DNA of 6,489 bases, taken from the NCBI GenBank assembly GCA_022843085.1, contig JALHOI010000189.1, positions 1 to 6,489 on the forward strand, read 5' to 3'. The position numbers were made by a program, and so were the translations under genes. Below, in pieces: positions 1 to 6,066 of the stretch. Within the stretch, counting starts at the first letter, position 1, and each line of letters begins with the position of its first letter. The stretch is from Pseudobdellovibrionaceae bacterium (GTDB lineage Bacteria; Bdellovibrionota; Bdellovibrionia; Bdellovibrionales; JAMPXM01). The notes below the pieces were generated by a model, which was given only the letters and a program-made list of their open reading frames with translations, did no database searches and was not told the origin of the DNA.

Positions 1-287
1 GACTGAATACCACCGCGGACGTCGAGAAACGCCTCTTTGGTCGGAAACATGCCGAAAAAATCTACGAGTTTCTTGTCGGAAATCGAGCGCAGTTGGGTAT
101 TGAGACGACCCCAATAGAAATAATCGGTTGTCTTCCAAATTTCTTTTCTAAGCTCGGTCGTGTTTTCGAAAAGACTGCGAAATGCAATCAAGCAAGCTTC
201 GGTCGGCGGCTCTTTTGCAGGAGCCACACTTGCGCCGCTTGCGAACATGGTTACCACCAAGAAATACTGAAACAGACTTCGACTCAT
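1..287 (-). CDS. Exported protein of unknown function, 3' end outside the window
   Basis: Reading the minus strand from the ATG at 287-285 gives an uninterrupted frame of 95 codons running off the left edge. The first 24 or so residues look like a Sec signal peptide: a short basic start (MSRS), a hydrophobic core (LFQYFLVVTMFASGASVA) and an Ala-x-Ala-like cleavage zone near APAKE. The mature part begins PPTEACLIAFRSLFENTTEL and continues with aromatic and charged residues (IWKTTDYFYWGRL, then KKLVDFFGMFPTKEAFLD). One cysteine lies near the mature N-terminus, but there is no lipobox directly before it, so a soluble periplasmic or outer-membrane-associated product is likelier than a lipoprotein. 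I do not recognise a family. The ribosome binding site is weak (only TAAG about 6 bases upstream), so the start rests mainly on the signal peptide. The gene is divergent from apaG and may share its 103-base upstream region. Confidence 0.7.
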   Translation of the reverse strand, partial: MSRSLFQYFLVVTMFASGASVAPAKEPPTEACLIAFRSLFENTTELRKEIWKTTDYFYWGRLNTQLRSISDKKLVDFFGMFPTKEAFLDVRGGIQ

Positions 288-352
288 ACGACTTAGATCG
301 GAATATTCGAACGACGATCTAGTCCAGGGGCTTTGAACCCCACCAACGTCGA

Positions 353-381
353 TTGACACTCATTACCCGCCAGACGACACT
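353..381 (+). promoter_or_regulatory. Possible promoter for apaG-mgtE
   Basis: A perfect -35 hexamer TTGACA lies at 353-358 in the divergent intergenic region. Seventeen bases downstream is GACACT (376-381), which matches only three of six positions of TATAAT. If this were the promoter, the transcript would start almost at the apaG ATG and be nearly leaderless. That fits the absence of any Shine-Dalgarno sequence before the gene. The weak -10 makes this tentative. Confidence 0.25.
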
Positions 382-390
382 CCGAGCACT

Positions 391-786
391 ATGGTCGAAC
401 GTGCAACAACCCACGGGGTGCAAATTGAGGTCGAAAGTCGCTTTGTGCCCGAAAACAGCGATATCGACAGTCATCAATTTCTGTTCGCCTATGAAATTCG
501 CATTACGAACAAATCAGATGATCGAGTTCAACTTTTGAGTCGCCATTGGGTCATCACCGACGGACTTGGCCGGGTGGAAGAGGTTAAAGGTCCAGGTGTC
601 ATCGGTCAGCAGCCGTGGATTGAACCTGGCGAAACGTTCGAATACGAGAGCTTTTGCCCGCTCTCGACGCCCACAGGCTCGATGCGAGGAAGTTACGAAA
701 TGACCTCGGTCTCTGGAACGAACCCCAAAACTTTTTCCGCCGAGATCCCTCAGTTCTTTCTTGTCGAACCGGGTTCATTTCATTGA
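391..786 (+). CDS. apaG: ApaG (CorD) protein, DUF525
   Basis: The 131-residue product matches ApaG in length and along its whole sequence. It has the N-terminal strand VQIEVESRFVPENSD, then FAYEIRITNKSDDRVQLLSR, then HWVITDGLGRVEEVKGPGVI, and it ends QFFLVEPGSFH. The family's GxGxxG motif is present as G67-P-G-V-I-G72. ApaG is a small cytoplasmic beta-sandwich protein of the fibronectin-III-like type. Its biochemical role is unsettled, but in Salmonella the same gene is called corD because mutants show altered cobalt resistance and Mg2+ efflux. The ATG at 391 gives the normal family N-terminus. There is an in-frame stop at 334-336 and no in-frame ATG, GTG or TTG between, so no longer start is available. 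No Shine-Dalgarno sequence is visible. mgtE starts 22 bases after the stop, which suggests one transcript and a shared link to magnesium. Confidence 0.95.
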   Translation: MVERATTHGVQIEVESRFVPENSDIDSHQFLFAYEIRITNKSDDRVQLLSRHWVITDGLGRVEEVKGPGVIGQQPWIEPGETFEYESFCPLSTPTGSMRGSYEMTSVSGTNPKTFSAEIPQFFLVEPGSFH

Positions 787-808
787 AGGTAGTTTTGCGA
801 GGTAACCA

Positions 809-2137
809 GTGTCAGATATCGAGACTCAACAGATGGGGCTCGTGGCCCGTCTTCTCGAGACCTGGCCACACCTGCCAAGCGAAGATCGTCTTCAAACTTT
901 TCGCAACCTCGCGACGGATGACTCCGAAGATTTTTTTCTAGCACTTGGACCCCGCGACCACGCGGGCCTCTTTAACGACTTCAATCGCGCCGAGCGCAGG
1001 CTTTGGTTACGATTTCTAGCCCCTGACGACGCCGCTGACTTAATTCAAGAACTTCCTGAAACGCTTCGCCAAGAAGCACTCGGCCTTATCGACGAAAAAG
1101 TCAGACGCGAAATCATCGCGCTGCTCTCCTATCGCGAAGACGAAGCCGGCGGGTTGATGAGTCCGCGATTTGTTCGCGTGCGACCCGACATGTTGGTCGC
1201 CGAGGCAATTCGCTACATTCGTCAGCAAGCCTTAATCGTTGAACAGATATTTTACGTCTATGTCCTCGATTCGAATCAAAGACTTCTCGGCGTGATGTCG
1301 CTTCGCCAACTGTTTGTTCACGCGGCCGAAAAACGTGTGTCAGATGTGATGGAAGACAAAGTCGTTTCGATTCCTGACGAAATGGACCAAGAGCAAGTTG
1401 GTCGCATTTTTCAGCAGCATCGATTTATTGCCTTACCCGTGGTCGACAAAGACGGACGAATGCAGGGTATCGTCACTGTCGACGACATCTTAGACGTGAA
1501 TCAAGAAGAGGCGACTGAGGACATTCAAAAGATGGGCGGTCAAGAGGCTCTCGATGCGCCCTACCCCGAAGTCACTTTACCAGAGATGGTGAAAAAGCGC
1601 GGCGGCTGGCTGATGTTACTTTTCATCGGCGCAATATTCACAACCAATGCGATGAACCACTTTGAAGATGTCATGAAGCAGGCGATTGTTCTGACACTTT
1701 TTATTCCGCTCATTCTTTCAAGCGGAGGCAACGCCGGGTCGCAGGCGACAACCCTCATCATTCGGTCGTTGGCTCTTCGCGAAATTCGCTTGAGTGACTG
1801 GTGGAAGGTTTTAAAGCGAGAAGTCTTAACCGGCGTTGCGCTGGGGGGCCTGCTTGCAACGATCGGTTTTTTAAGGATCGCCATCGGCGGAGCACTCGAC
1901 GACAAGAAAGTGTTCACGGATCATTATTTGTTAGTTGGCGTTTGCGTTGCCGCAAGTCTCGTTGGCGTCGTGTTGGTTGGGTCGGTGCTTGGCGCGATGC
2001 TCCCGTTTATCCTGCGAAAGCTGAGGCTTGATCCCGCCAGCGCGTCGGCACCTTTCGTATCGACGCTGGTCGATATAACAGGTCTCGTAATCTATTTCTC
2101 GATAGCGCGATTCATATTAACTGGAACACTGCTTTAA
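809..2137 (+). CDS. mgtE: Magnesium transporter MgtE
   Basis: A 442-residue protein with the full MgtE architecture, a homodimeric inner-membrane Mg2+ channel gated by its cytosolic domains. Residues 1-110 form the helical N domain. Two CBS domains follow at about 115-170 (opening EDEAGGLMSPRFVRV) and 178-232 (ending GRMQGIVTVDDILDV). A connecting plug helix leads to five membrane segments at about 266-287, 292-318, 338-360, 373-400 and 415-440. The pore signature is clear: SSGGNAGSQATTLIIRSLA at 304-322 and PFVSTLVDITGLVIYF at 415-430. Asp422 is at the place of the pore aspartate known from Thermus MgtE (Asp432). The start is GTG at 809, chosen because GAGG at 799-802 is correctly spaced and the next residues fit the family. 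It lies 22 bases after apaG, so there is no room for a magnesium riboswitch directly in front. Control is probably post-translational, through Mg2+ binding at the N/CBS domains as in the family. Confidence 0.96.
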   Translation: MSDIETQQMGLVARLLETWPHLPSEDRLQTFRNLATDDSEDFFLALGPRDHAGLFNDFNRAERRLWLRFLAPDDAADLIQELPETLRQEALGLIDEKVRREIIALLSYREDEAGGLMSPRFVRVRPDMLVAEAIRYIRQQALIVEQIFYVYVLDSNQRLLGVMSLRQLFVHAAEKRVSDVMEDKVVSIPDEMDQEQVGRIFQQHRFIALPVVDKDGRMQGIVTVDDILDVNQEEATEDIQKMGGQEALDAPYPEVTLPEMVKKRGGWLMLLFIGAIFTTNAMNHFEDVMKQAIVLTLFIPLILSSGGNAGSQATTLIIRSLALREIRLSDWWKVLKREVLTGVALGGLLATIGFLRIAIGGALDDKKVFTDHYLLVGVCVAASLVGVVLVGSVLGAMLPFILRKLRLDPASASAPFVSTLVDITGLVIYFSIARFILTGTLL

Positions 2138-2218
2138 TTTTTGAAAGCTTATGCGCCGAGTCTACCGCTCAACGCCTTTCTCTGGCAGTTAATAGAGCTT
2201 CACAGAGGAGATCCGACC

Positions 2219-2797
2219 ATGGCTTTCGAACTTCCAACGCTTCCGTACTCGACTGACGCCCTCATGCCACACATGTCGCCTGAAACTTTTCAGTATCACT
2301 ACGGAAAACACCACAAAACCTACGTCGACAATTTGAATAAGCTCGTGCCAGGTACCGAGTTCGAAAAAATGACTCTTGAAGAAATCGTCACGAAGTCATC
2401 TGGCCCCATGTTTAACAACGCGGCTCAAATCTGGAACCACACCTTTTTCTGGCATTGCCTTTCTCCAAGTGGCGGTGGCGAACCGACTGGCGCATTGGCT
2501 GATGCAATCAAACGAGATTTCGGATCTGTTCAAGCCTTCAAAGAAAAGTTCACCGACACTGCCCTTAAAACATTCGGTTCGGGCTGGGCGTGGCTTGTAA
2601 AAAATAAAGCCGGTAAACTTGAGGTCATCTCGACTTCGAATGCAGGCTGCCCCGTCACAGACGGACACATCCCACTTCTCACGGCCGACGTTTGGGAACA
2701 CGCTTACTACGTCGATTACCGAAACGACCGCGCGAAATACTTGAGTTCTTTTTGGAACATCGTGAATTGGAAATGGGCTGCTGAGAAGATGGGCTGA
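2219..2797 (+). CDS. sodB: Superoxide dismutase [Fe]
   Basis: A 192-residue cytoplasmic enzyme converting superoxide to oxygen and hydrogen peroxide. Its length is that of E. coli SodB (193 residues). Metal ligands are His27 (QYHYGKHHKTYVDNL), His74 (AAQIWNHTFFWHCL), and Asp157 and His161 (DVWEHAYYVDYRNDR). The iron type is indicated by Gln70 in the NNAAQIWNH helix, where Mn enzymes normally carry Gly. The SNAGCPVTDG loop also fits the Fe subgroup. The ATG at 2219 is preceded by AGAGGAG (2204-2210) at ideal spacing, and the product opens MAFELPTLPYSTDALMPHMS as in the family. The frame is open further upstream to a TTG at 2141, but those 26 residues are not part of SodB. There is no signal peptide. 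The gene is 81 bases after mgtE, enough room for its own promoter, though I see no convincing -35/-10 pair. A strong terminator follows. Confidence 0.97.
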   Translation: MAFELPTLPYSTDALMPHMSPETFQYHYGKHHKTYVDNLNKLVPGTEFEKMTLEEIVTKSSGPMFNNAAQIWNHTFFWHCLSPSGGGEPTGALADAIKRDFGSVQAFKEKFTDTALKTFGSGWAWLVKNKAGKLEVISTSNAGCPVTDGHIPLLTADVWEHAYYVDYRNDRAKYLSSFWNIVNWKWAAEKMG

Positions 2798-2830
2798 CGC
2801 CTCTGCCTCTAGCGGTCTTGAAACTAAAAA

Positions 2831-2857
2831 CCTGCGGCCAGTCCGCAGGCTTTTTTT
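2831..2857 (+). terminator. Rho-independent terminator after sodB, possibly bidirectional
   Basis: A perfect 7-bp GC-rich stem (CCTGCGG at 2831-2837, CCGCAGG at 2843-2849) closes a 5-base loop and is followed by one C and seven T residues (2851-2857). It is 33 bases after the sodB stop. Five A residues precede the stem (2826-2830), so on the minus strand the hairpin is followed by five U. It could therefore also stop the convergent transposase transcript, which ends at 2978. Confidence 0.92.
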
Positions 2858-2871
2858 GGCTCGAATCTAAC

Positions 2872-2919
2872 GCTTTCACGGCCGCTTTCACGGCCGCTTT
2901 CACGGCAACTTTCACGGCG
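2872..2919. repeat. 12-base tandem repeat, four copies
   Basis: The unit GCTTTCACGGCC occurs perfectly at 2872-2883 and 2884-2895, then with one change at the last base (2896-2907), then as a more diverged copy ACTTTCACGGCG (2908-2919). The array overlaps an 8-base palindrome CGGCGCCG at 2915-2922. It lies between two convergent genes (sodB and the transposase) and downstream of the terminator. An open frame through it on either strand only yields short alanine-rich repeats, so it is probably not coding. The 12-base period, a multiple of three, is worth noting but proves nothing. Confidence 0.85.
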
Positions 2920-2977
2920 CCGAGGCGTGTCGGGACTCGAAATGCGTCACATGTCAGTCCAACGCCTTTGAGTACTT

Positions 2978-3613
2978 TTATCCCGCTCTCCAATCCGGCA
3001 AACGGTCGATGCGACTCGATTCAAAGTGCTCCAGCGCAAGCACTTCGGCCAAGTCACCCCTCAGGCCTTGAGCCTCGAGCTGATTTTTTAAAACATAGCG
3101 ATCGATGACTCGCCAGCCGCGAGACCCATGAATGATTCGGGTGTAGGGAATCGCATCCCAGAACCTGACGCGTTTTCCTTGATCATCTGTCGTGCGTCCA
3201 ACCTGATCTTTAAGAGGCTGGCCTCGCTTGGATCCGCCGACTTCGCGCGCAATGCGCGAAGTGATTCTTCGAATCCATTTTCCATACAAATCACGTGAGG
3301 TTGCCCCGCGGCCCGGAAGCTTCACGACAAAATGTAGGTGATTGCCGACATTCGCAAATCTTACGACCCTGACGTGAAATTTTCGAGAGGCCTGATCGAC
3401 GATGAGTTTCACCTTCAATTGACTACGTCCTTGCATTGTTCTTTGGCCCCGCGCCAGCGAAGACCGCATGCAAACGTGAAGCGGTTTTCGGCTGACGAGT
3501 GGCCGCTTCGTTTTGACGTGCGTCCCACGCTTCACACCGCCCATCGCATCTTTAGCCGTCGGCAAGAAAGACAGCTGCTTGATTTTTTGCGAAATTTGTT
3601 TTGATTTCGACAT
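2978..3613 (-). CDS. IS200-like / REP-associated-type (Y1, HUH) transposase
   Basis: The 211-residue product resembles single-domain Y1 transposases of the REP-associated (RAYT) kind. After a basic N-terminal tail (MSKSKQISQKIKQLSFL) comes KTKRPLVSRKPLHVCMRSSL, the first strand of the fold. The metal-binding HUH motif is His92-Leu-His94 in ANVGNHLHFVVK. The C-terminal part reads RFWDAIPYTRIIHG and VIDRYVLKNQLEAQGL, corresponding to the FW...Y(I/V)xxNPxxxG region of RAYTs. Catalytic tyrosine candidates are Tyr157 and Tyr173; I cannot decide between them. Such enzymes cut and rejoin single-stranded DNA at hairpins; many are domesticated single-copy genes. No partner TnpB and no terminal inverted repeats are visible, so I mark the gene but no element boundaries. 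The ATG at 3613-3611 lacks a clear ribosome binding site; TATATT lies about 15 bases upstream as a possible -10. The frame is intact, so it may be functional. Family recognition is from memory; the specific subgroup is uncertain. Confidence 0.8.
   Translation of the reverse strand: MSKSKQISQKIKQLSFLPTAKDAMGGVKRGTHVKTKRPLVSRKPLHVCMRSSLARGQRTMQGRSQLKVKLIVDQASRKFHVRVVRFANVGNHLHFVVKLPGRGATSRDLYGKWIRRITSRIAREVGGSKRGQPLKDQVGRTTDDQGKRVRFWDAIPYTRIIHGSRGWRVIDRYVLKNQLEAQGLRGDLAEVLALEHFESSRIDRLPDWRAG
3240..3262. repeat. Perfect inverted repeat inside the transposase gene
   Basis: ACTTCGCGC (3240-3248) and GCGCGAAGT (3254-3262) are exact reverse complements around a 5-base loop GCAAT. They form a 9-bp, GC-rich hairpin within the codons for about SRIAREVGG of the transposase. 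No T-run follows on either strand, so it is not an intrinsic terminator. Since this class of transposase acts on DNA hairpins it might be a binding site, but it could equally be chance in coding DNA. Confidence 0.6.
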
Positions 3614-3760
3614 CGAAAAAGAAGCTAATATAACTTTGGATCGCTGTCGATGGATTGTTTCGGGAAATTCGTCGGACGTACTGTGCTTCTCGAAACAGCG
3701 CTCAATCGATATAAAATAGGAGAGGATTGTCGACCATTAACCCAAGAAAGCAATCGAGCA

Positions 3761-3776
3761 CGCTACACGCGTAGCG
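3761..3776. repeat. Short perfect hairpin in the gene-poor region
   Basis: CGCTAC (3761-3766) and GTAGCG (3771-3776) pair around the loop ACGC. The heptamer GAGCACG stands at both sides as a direct repeat 21 bases apart (3756-3762 and 3777-3783). The right arm begins with GTAG, a tetranucleotide that also occurs at the foot of REP hairpins, about 150 bases upstream of the transposase gene. With only one copy visible, a REP identity is not supported. Confidence 0.4.
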
Positions 3777-4487
3777 GAGCACGAAGTTGCAACCGAACTT
3801 GCTGTCAATGCCAGGGTCGCAGCTTCAATCTCGATTGACGGCCGAGGAATGGATCAAAAACCGCAGAACAGCCTTGATGGACGATTGGAATTCGAACTAC
3901 CCTCTACGCTTCACCGCGACGACCGCGTGAAGACCTGTGTCGCCTCGACTTGACGACGAAAGTTGAGCAATTGACACTTAATCAATGATTACGGATCGAC
4001 ACCTAAGATTCGTTTTGCTGGCCGCCGTCTCTGTGGGCTGGACCACTAAAGCCTCGAGCTCAAGGAGTTCAGAGAGGCCAAGATGAATTCGTTCGAGACA
4101 TGAGAGGCCGGTTCCAAAGTTGTCGACCACCGACTGCAGTCCGCAGGCGCAGTTCACAGCCGCTGGTAGCTTCGATCGACGAGACTTACGGAATTGCGAA
4201 TCCGCTTCGCGGGACGCTTCCAACCGCGGCTCTGGCCTCGCGTGCCCAGGCGACCCGCGGCCGCTGCGAAAGTCTCTTTCAATCCGCCTCCATTCAATAA
4301 ATCGTGCACCCGATTTCTATTGTGGCATTCGTTTTTGGTTCAAAGCGGATGAGCGAATGAAGCGTGCCGTCGTCGATGTCGCCAAATCTTGACCCCATCG
4401 CGTTGTCAGCGCTGAGAAAGTAGCTTGGCGAAACACTCGAAGTCGAATTTCGAAGATCGTCGAACTTGCCAACGTGCGAGAAAGGTC

Positions 4488-4507
4488 AACACGAGAGCTG
4501 TCGTGTT
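4488..4507. promoter_or_regulatory. 20-base inverted repeat upstream of the radical SAM operon
   Basis: AACACGA (4488-4494) and TCGTGTT (4501-4507) are exact reverse complements separated by six bases (GAGCTG). The centre-to-centre distance of the arms is 13 bases, which suits either a dimeric regulator site or a small hairpin. It ends 40 bases before the candidate -35 box of the radical SAM gene, a usual place for an activator site. No T-run follows, so it is not a terminator. No regulator family can be named from the sequence. Confidence 0.4.
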
Positions 4508-4547
4508 CAAGACACACTTTCTGCCTCGAATTAATCAAATTCAATTT

Positions 4548-4576
4548 TTGACATGAACTGGGATCTTCGGTTTCAT
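4548..4576 (+). promoter_or_regulatory. Candidate sigma-70-type promoter of the radical SAM operon
   Basis: A perfect TTGACA (4548-4553) is followed after 17 bases by TTTCAT (4571-4576), which matches four of six positions of TATAAT. It is preceded by an AT-rich stretch (about 4530-4549). Transcription would start near 4583, giving a leader of about 18 bases that contains the ribosome binding site GGGGGAG. This placement argues for the 4601 start codon rather than the in-frame ATG at 4553, which would fall inside the promoter. Confidence 0.5.
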
Positions 4577-4600
4577 CATGAACACCGGGGGAGATCAACG

Positions 4601-6043
4601 ATGGCTCAAAAGTTTACTGACCCGACTTCTAACGCACACGACGCCACATTCAACGACATCTGGAGCGAAGTGCCCGAGATGGGCTATATGGGACCGGAAG
4701 AAGTCAAAGCTTGGGAAACGTATCCGGCACTCAAGCCAAGCGAGAGTTCTCTTCGCCGCGCCGAGCAGCGAATGAAGGACATCAAAGAGTGGTCGCCGCA
4801 TCAGCTTTTGGGTCGAAGGTGGCCAATTGCCTGCGTAGCTCTTGAAATCACACAACGCTGCAATCTCGACTGCACCCTGTGCTATTTGTCAGAGCGTTCT
4901 GAAGAAGTTAAAGACATCCCACTCGAAGAAGTTTACCGCCGCATCGACATGATTCATCACCACTACGGTGACCACACCGACGTTCAGGTAACAGGCGGCG
5001 ACCCGACCCTTCGCAAGAGGGACGAACTTTTGTTGATCATCAAACGGATTCGCAGCCTCAACATGCGTCCGTCGCTGTTTACAAACGGTATCAAATGTAC
5101 GCGTGACCTCATCGTTGATATGATCGATGCAGGCCTCGTCGATATCGCGTTTCACGTGGACACGACCCAAGAACGCAAAGGCTTTACCGATGAGAAGTCG
5201 TTAAATAAGATACGTCTCGATTACATCAATCGCGCTCGAGGGCTTCCGGTCTCAATTTTTTTTAATACCACGGTCCATGCTGGAAATTTTGACGAAATTC
5301 CCGATGTCGTCAGATTCTTCAGCGAACATACTGAAGTTGTCAGGCTTGCTTCATTTCAGTTGCAAGCTGACACGGGACGCGGAGTTCTACGCGAGCGAAA
5401 GTTTTTGATTAATCCCGACACCGTGTCGGAACAGATCGAAAAAGGTGTCGGCACCAAGCTCTCCTTCGACGTGCCGTTGGTAGGACACCCAAAGTGCAAC
5501 CGGTACGCAATGGCACTTGAGGTCAACGGACGCATGTTCGACATGTTCGACGAAAAAGAGTTTGTTCGAAACGTTTTCGTTCAGACCGCAGAAACAAAGT
5601 TTGACCGTCGTGAGCCAGCAAAAGCCGTCATTTCGTTATTCAACGGTATCGCGCAGAATCCGAAACTTGCGGTCGAGGGGGTTGGCTGGCTTGCTCGCAA
5701 AGTGTGGGCGGCACGAACCGAGCTTGTGAAGTCGCGTGGACGCGCGCGAAAGATCTCGTTCTTCATCCACAATTTCATGGATGCGAAGAAGCTCGACCGC
5801 GACCGGTGCCACGGCTGCGTCTTTATGACGATGACGGCCGATGGCCCTGTTTCAATGTGTATTCACAATGCAAAACGAGACGATTTTATTTTGAAACCGC
5901 TCAAAATTAAAACTCAGGACGGCCAGAAAATTTGGAATCCGCTTACGGGTCAAATGGGCGAGACGGAACTTGAGGCCGCGCAGGCCAAAGTTAGACCGGC
6001 CCCACTTAAAGGTCGCGCGAAAGAAACCGTGAGCTCGGTTTAG
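4601..6043 (+). CDS. Radical SAM enzyme, MJ0619/Tes-like group (substrate unknown)
   Basis: A 480-residue protein without membrane segments. The radical SAM core starts near residue 77. Cys87, Cys91 and Cys94 (LEITQRCNLDCTLCYLSE) hold the [4Fe-4S] cluster that cleaves S-adenosylmethionine. The SAM-binding GGE-type motif is VTGGDPTLR (130-138). Later parts include FFNTTVHAGNFDEIPDVVRF, then VVRLASFQLQADTGRG (247-262). Cys299 lies in GHPKCNRYAMALEVNG. A C-terminal set Cys403-x-x-Cys406 ... Cys420 (RCHGCVFM, VSMCIHNAKRDD) could, with Cys299, bind a second cluster. This order, especially VVR-x3-FQ-x4-TGR and HPxC, reminds me of the MJ0619/Tes-like group, which includes archaeal tetraether lipid synthase and a pterin-modifying enzyme. 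The assignment is by eye. An unrelated SPASM-type enzyme is the alternative. The ATG at 4601 has GGGGGAG (4587-4593) seven bases upstream. A DUF547 lipoprotein gene follows after 23 bases, without a terminator. Confidence 0.88.
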   Translation: MAQKFTDPTSNAHDATFNDIWSEVPEMGYMGPEEVKAWETYPALKPSESSLRRAEQRMKDIKEWSPHQLLGRRWPIACVALEITQRCNLDCTLCYLSERSEEVKDIPLEEVYRRIDMIHHHYGDHTDVQVTGGDPTLRKRDELLLIIKRIRSLNMRPSLFTNGIKCTRDLIVDMIDAGLVDIAFHVDTTQERKGFTDEKSLNKIRLDYINRARGLPVSIFFNTTVHAGNFDEIPDVVRFFSEHTEVVRLASFQLQADTGRGVLRERKFLINPDTVSEQIEKGVGTKLSFDVPLVGHPKCNRYAMALEVNGRMFDMFDEKEFVRNVFVQTAETKFDRREPAKAVISLFNGIAQNPKLAVEGVGWLARKVWAARTELVKSRGRARKISFFIHNFMDAKKLDRDRCHGCVFMTMTADGPVSMCIHNAKRDDFILKPLKIKTQDGQKIWNPLTGQMGETELEAAQAKVRPAPLKGRAKETVSSV

Positions 6044-6066
6044 AAAAGAAGAAGGACGTAAATAAT

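Larger units (their letters stand above)
3614..4547. other. Long region without a recognisable intact gene; possible decayed coding DNA
   Basis: No frame here gives a protein I recognise, and no rRNA, tRNA, tmRNA, SRP or RNase P motif is visible. Several short stretches read like protein but change frame. A 70-codon open stretch at 3741-3950 starts PKKAIEHATRVAEHEVATEL and has no start codon near its beginning. An overlapping frame at about 3835-3912 reads LTAEEWIKNRRTALMDDWNS. Another at 4050-4103 reads SLELKEFREAKMNSFET. One at about 4290-4392 contains FYCGIRFWFKADERM and ends AVVDVAKS; this is faintly like the last strands of a PilZ domain. Near the left end, TATAAA (3710-3715) followed by AGGAGAGG (3718-3725) and a TTG (3727) looks like promoter and start signals, but that frame stops at 3772. 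The pattern suggests a gene broken by several frameshifts, a transferred remnant, or a non-coding region; I cannot decide. Confidence 0.4.

Noticed and set aside
325..339. tRNA T-arm-like element on the minus strand (GGGG-TTCAAAG-CCCC)
   Set aside because: No matching acceptor stem, anticodon arm or D arm is present around it, so it is at most a small hairpin.
2131..2148. Hairpin GCTTT...AAAGC at the mgtE stop as a terminator
   Set aside because: The stem has only five mostly A-T pairs and no T-run follows it.
2141..2218. N-terminal extension of SodB by 26 residues from a TTG at 2141
   Set aside because: The ATG at 2219 has an ideal ribosome binding site and gives the standard SodB N-terminus; the extension has no counterpart in the family.
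2679..2993. Minus-strand open frame of 104 codons with AVKAAVKA repeats
   Set aside because: It overlaps the 3' end of sodB and the terminator, and its repeats come from the 12-base tandem array; there is no sign of real coding.
3849..3953. 34-residue reading frame with GAGG just before its ATG
   Set aside because: The spacing is too short for a good ribosome binding site, and the sequence matches nothing known; it is mentioned within the gene-poor region instead.
3985..4086. 33-residue plus-strand peptide with a hydrophobic core (RFVLLAAVSVGW), TTGACA at 3971
   Set aside because: No ribosome binding site and no -10 box at the right distance; the C-terminal part is low-complexity Ser/Arg. 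Too weak to call a gene.
3978..4223. Minus-strand open frame of 81 codons in the gene-poor region
   Set aside because: The translation resembles no protein, has no ribosome binding site and a composition typical of a chance frame.
4553..4600. Longer radical SAM protein starting at the ATG at 4553
   Set aside because: It lies within the candidate promoter and lacks a ribosome binding site, whereas the ATG at 4601 is preceded by GGGGGAG at good spacing.
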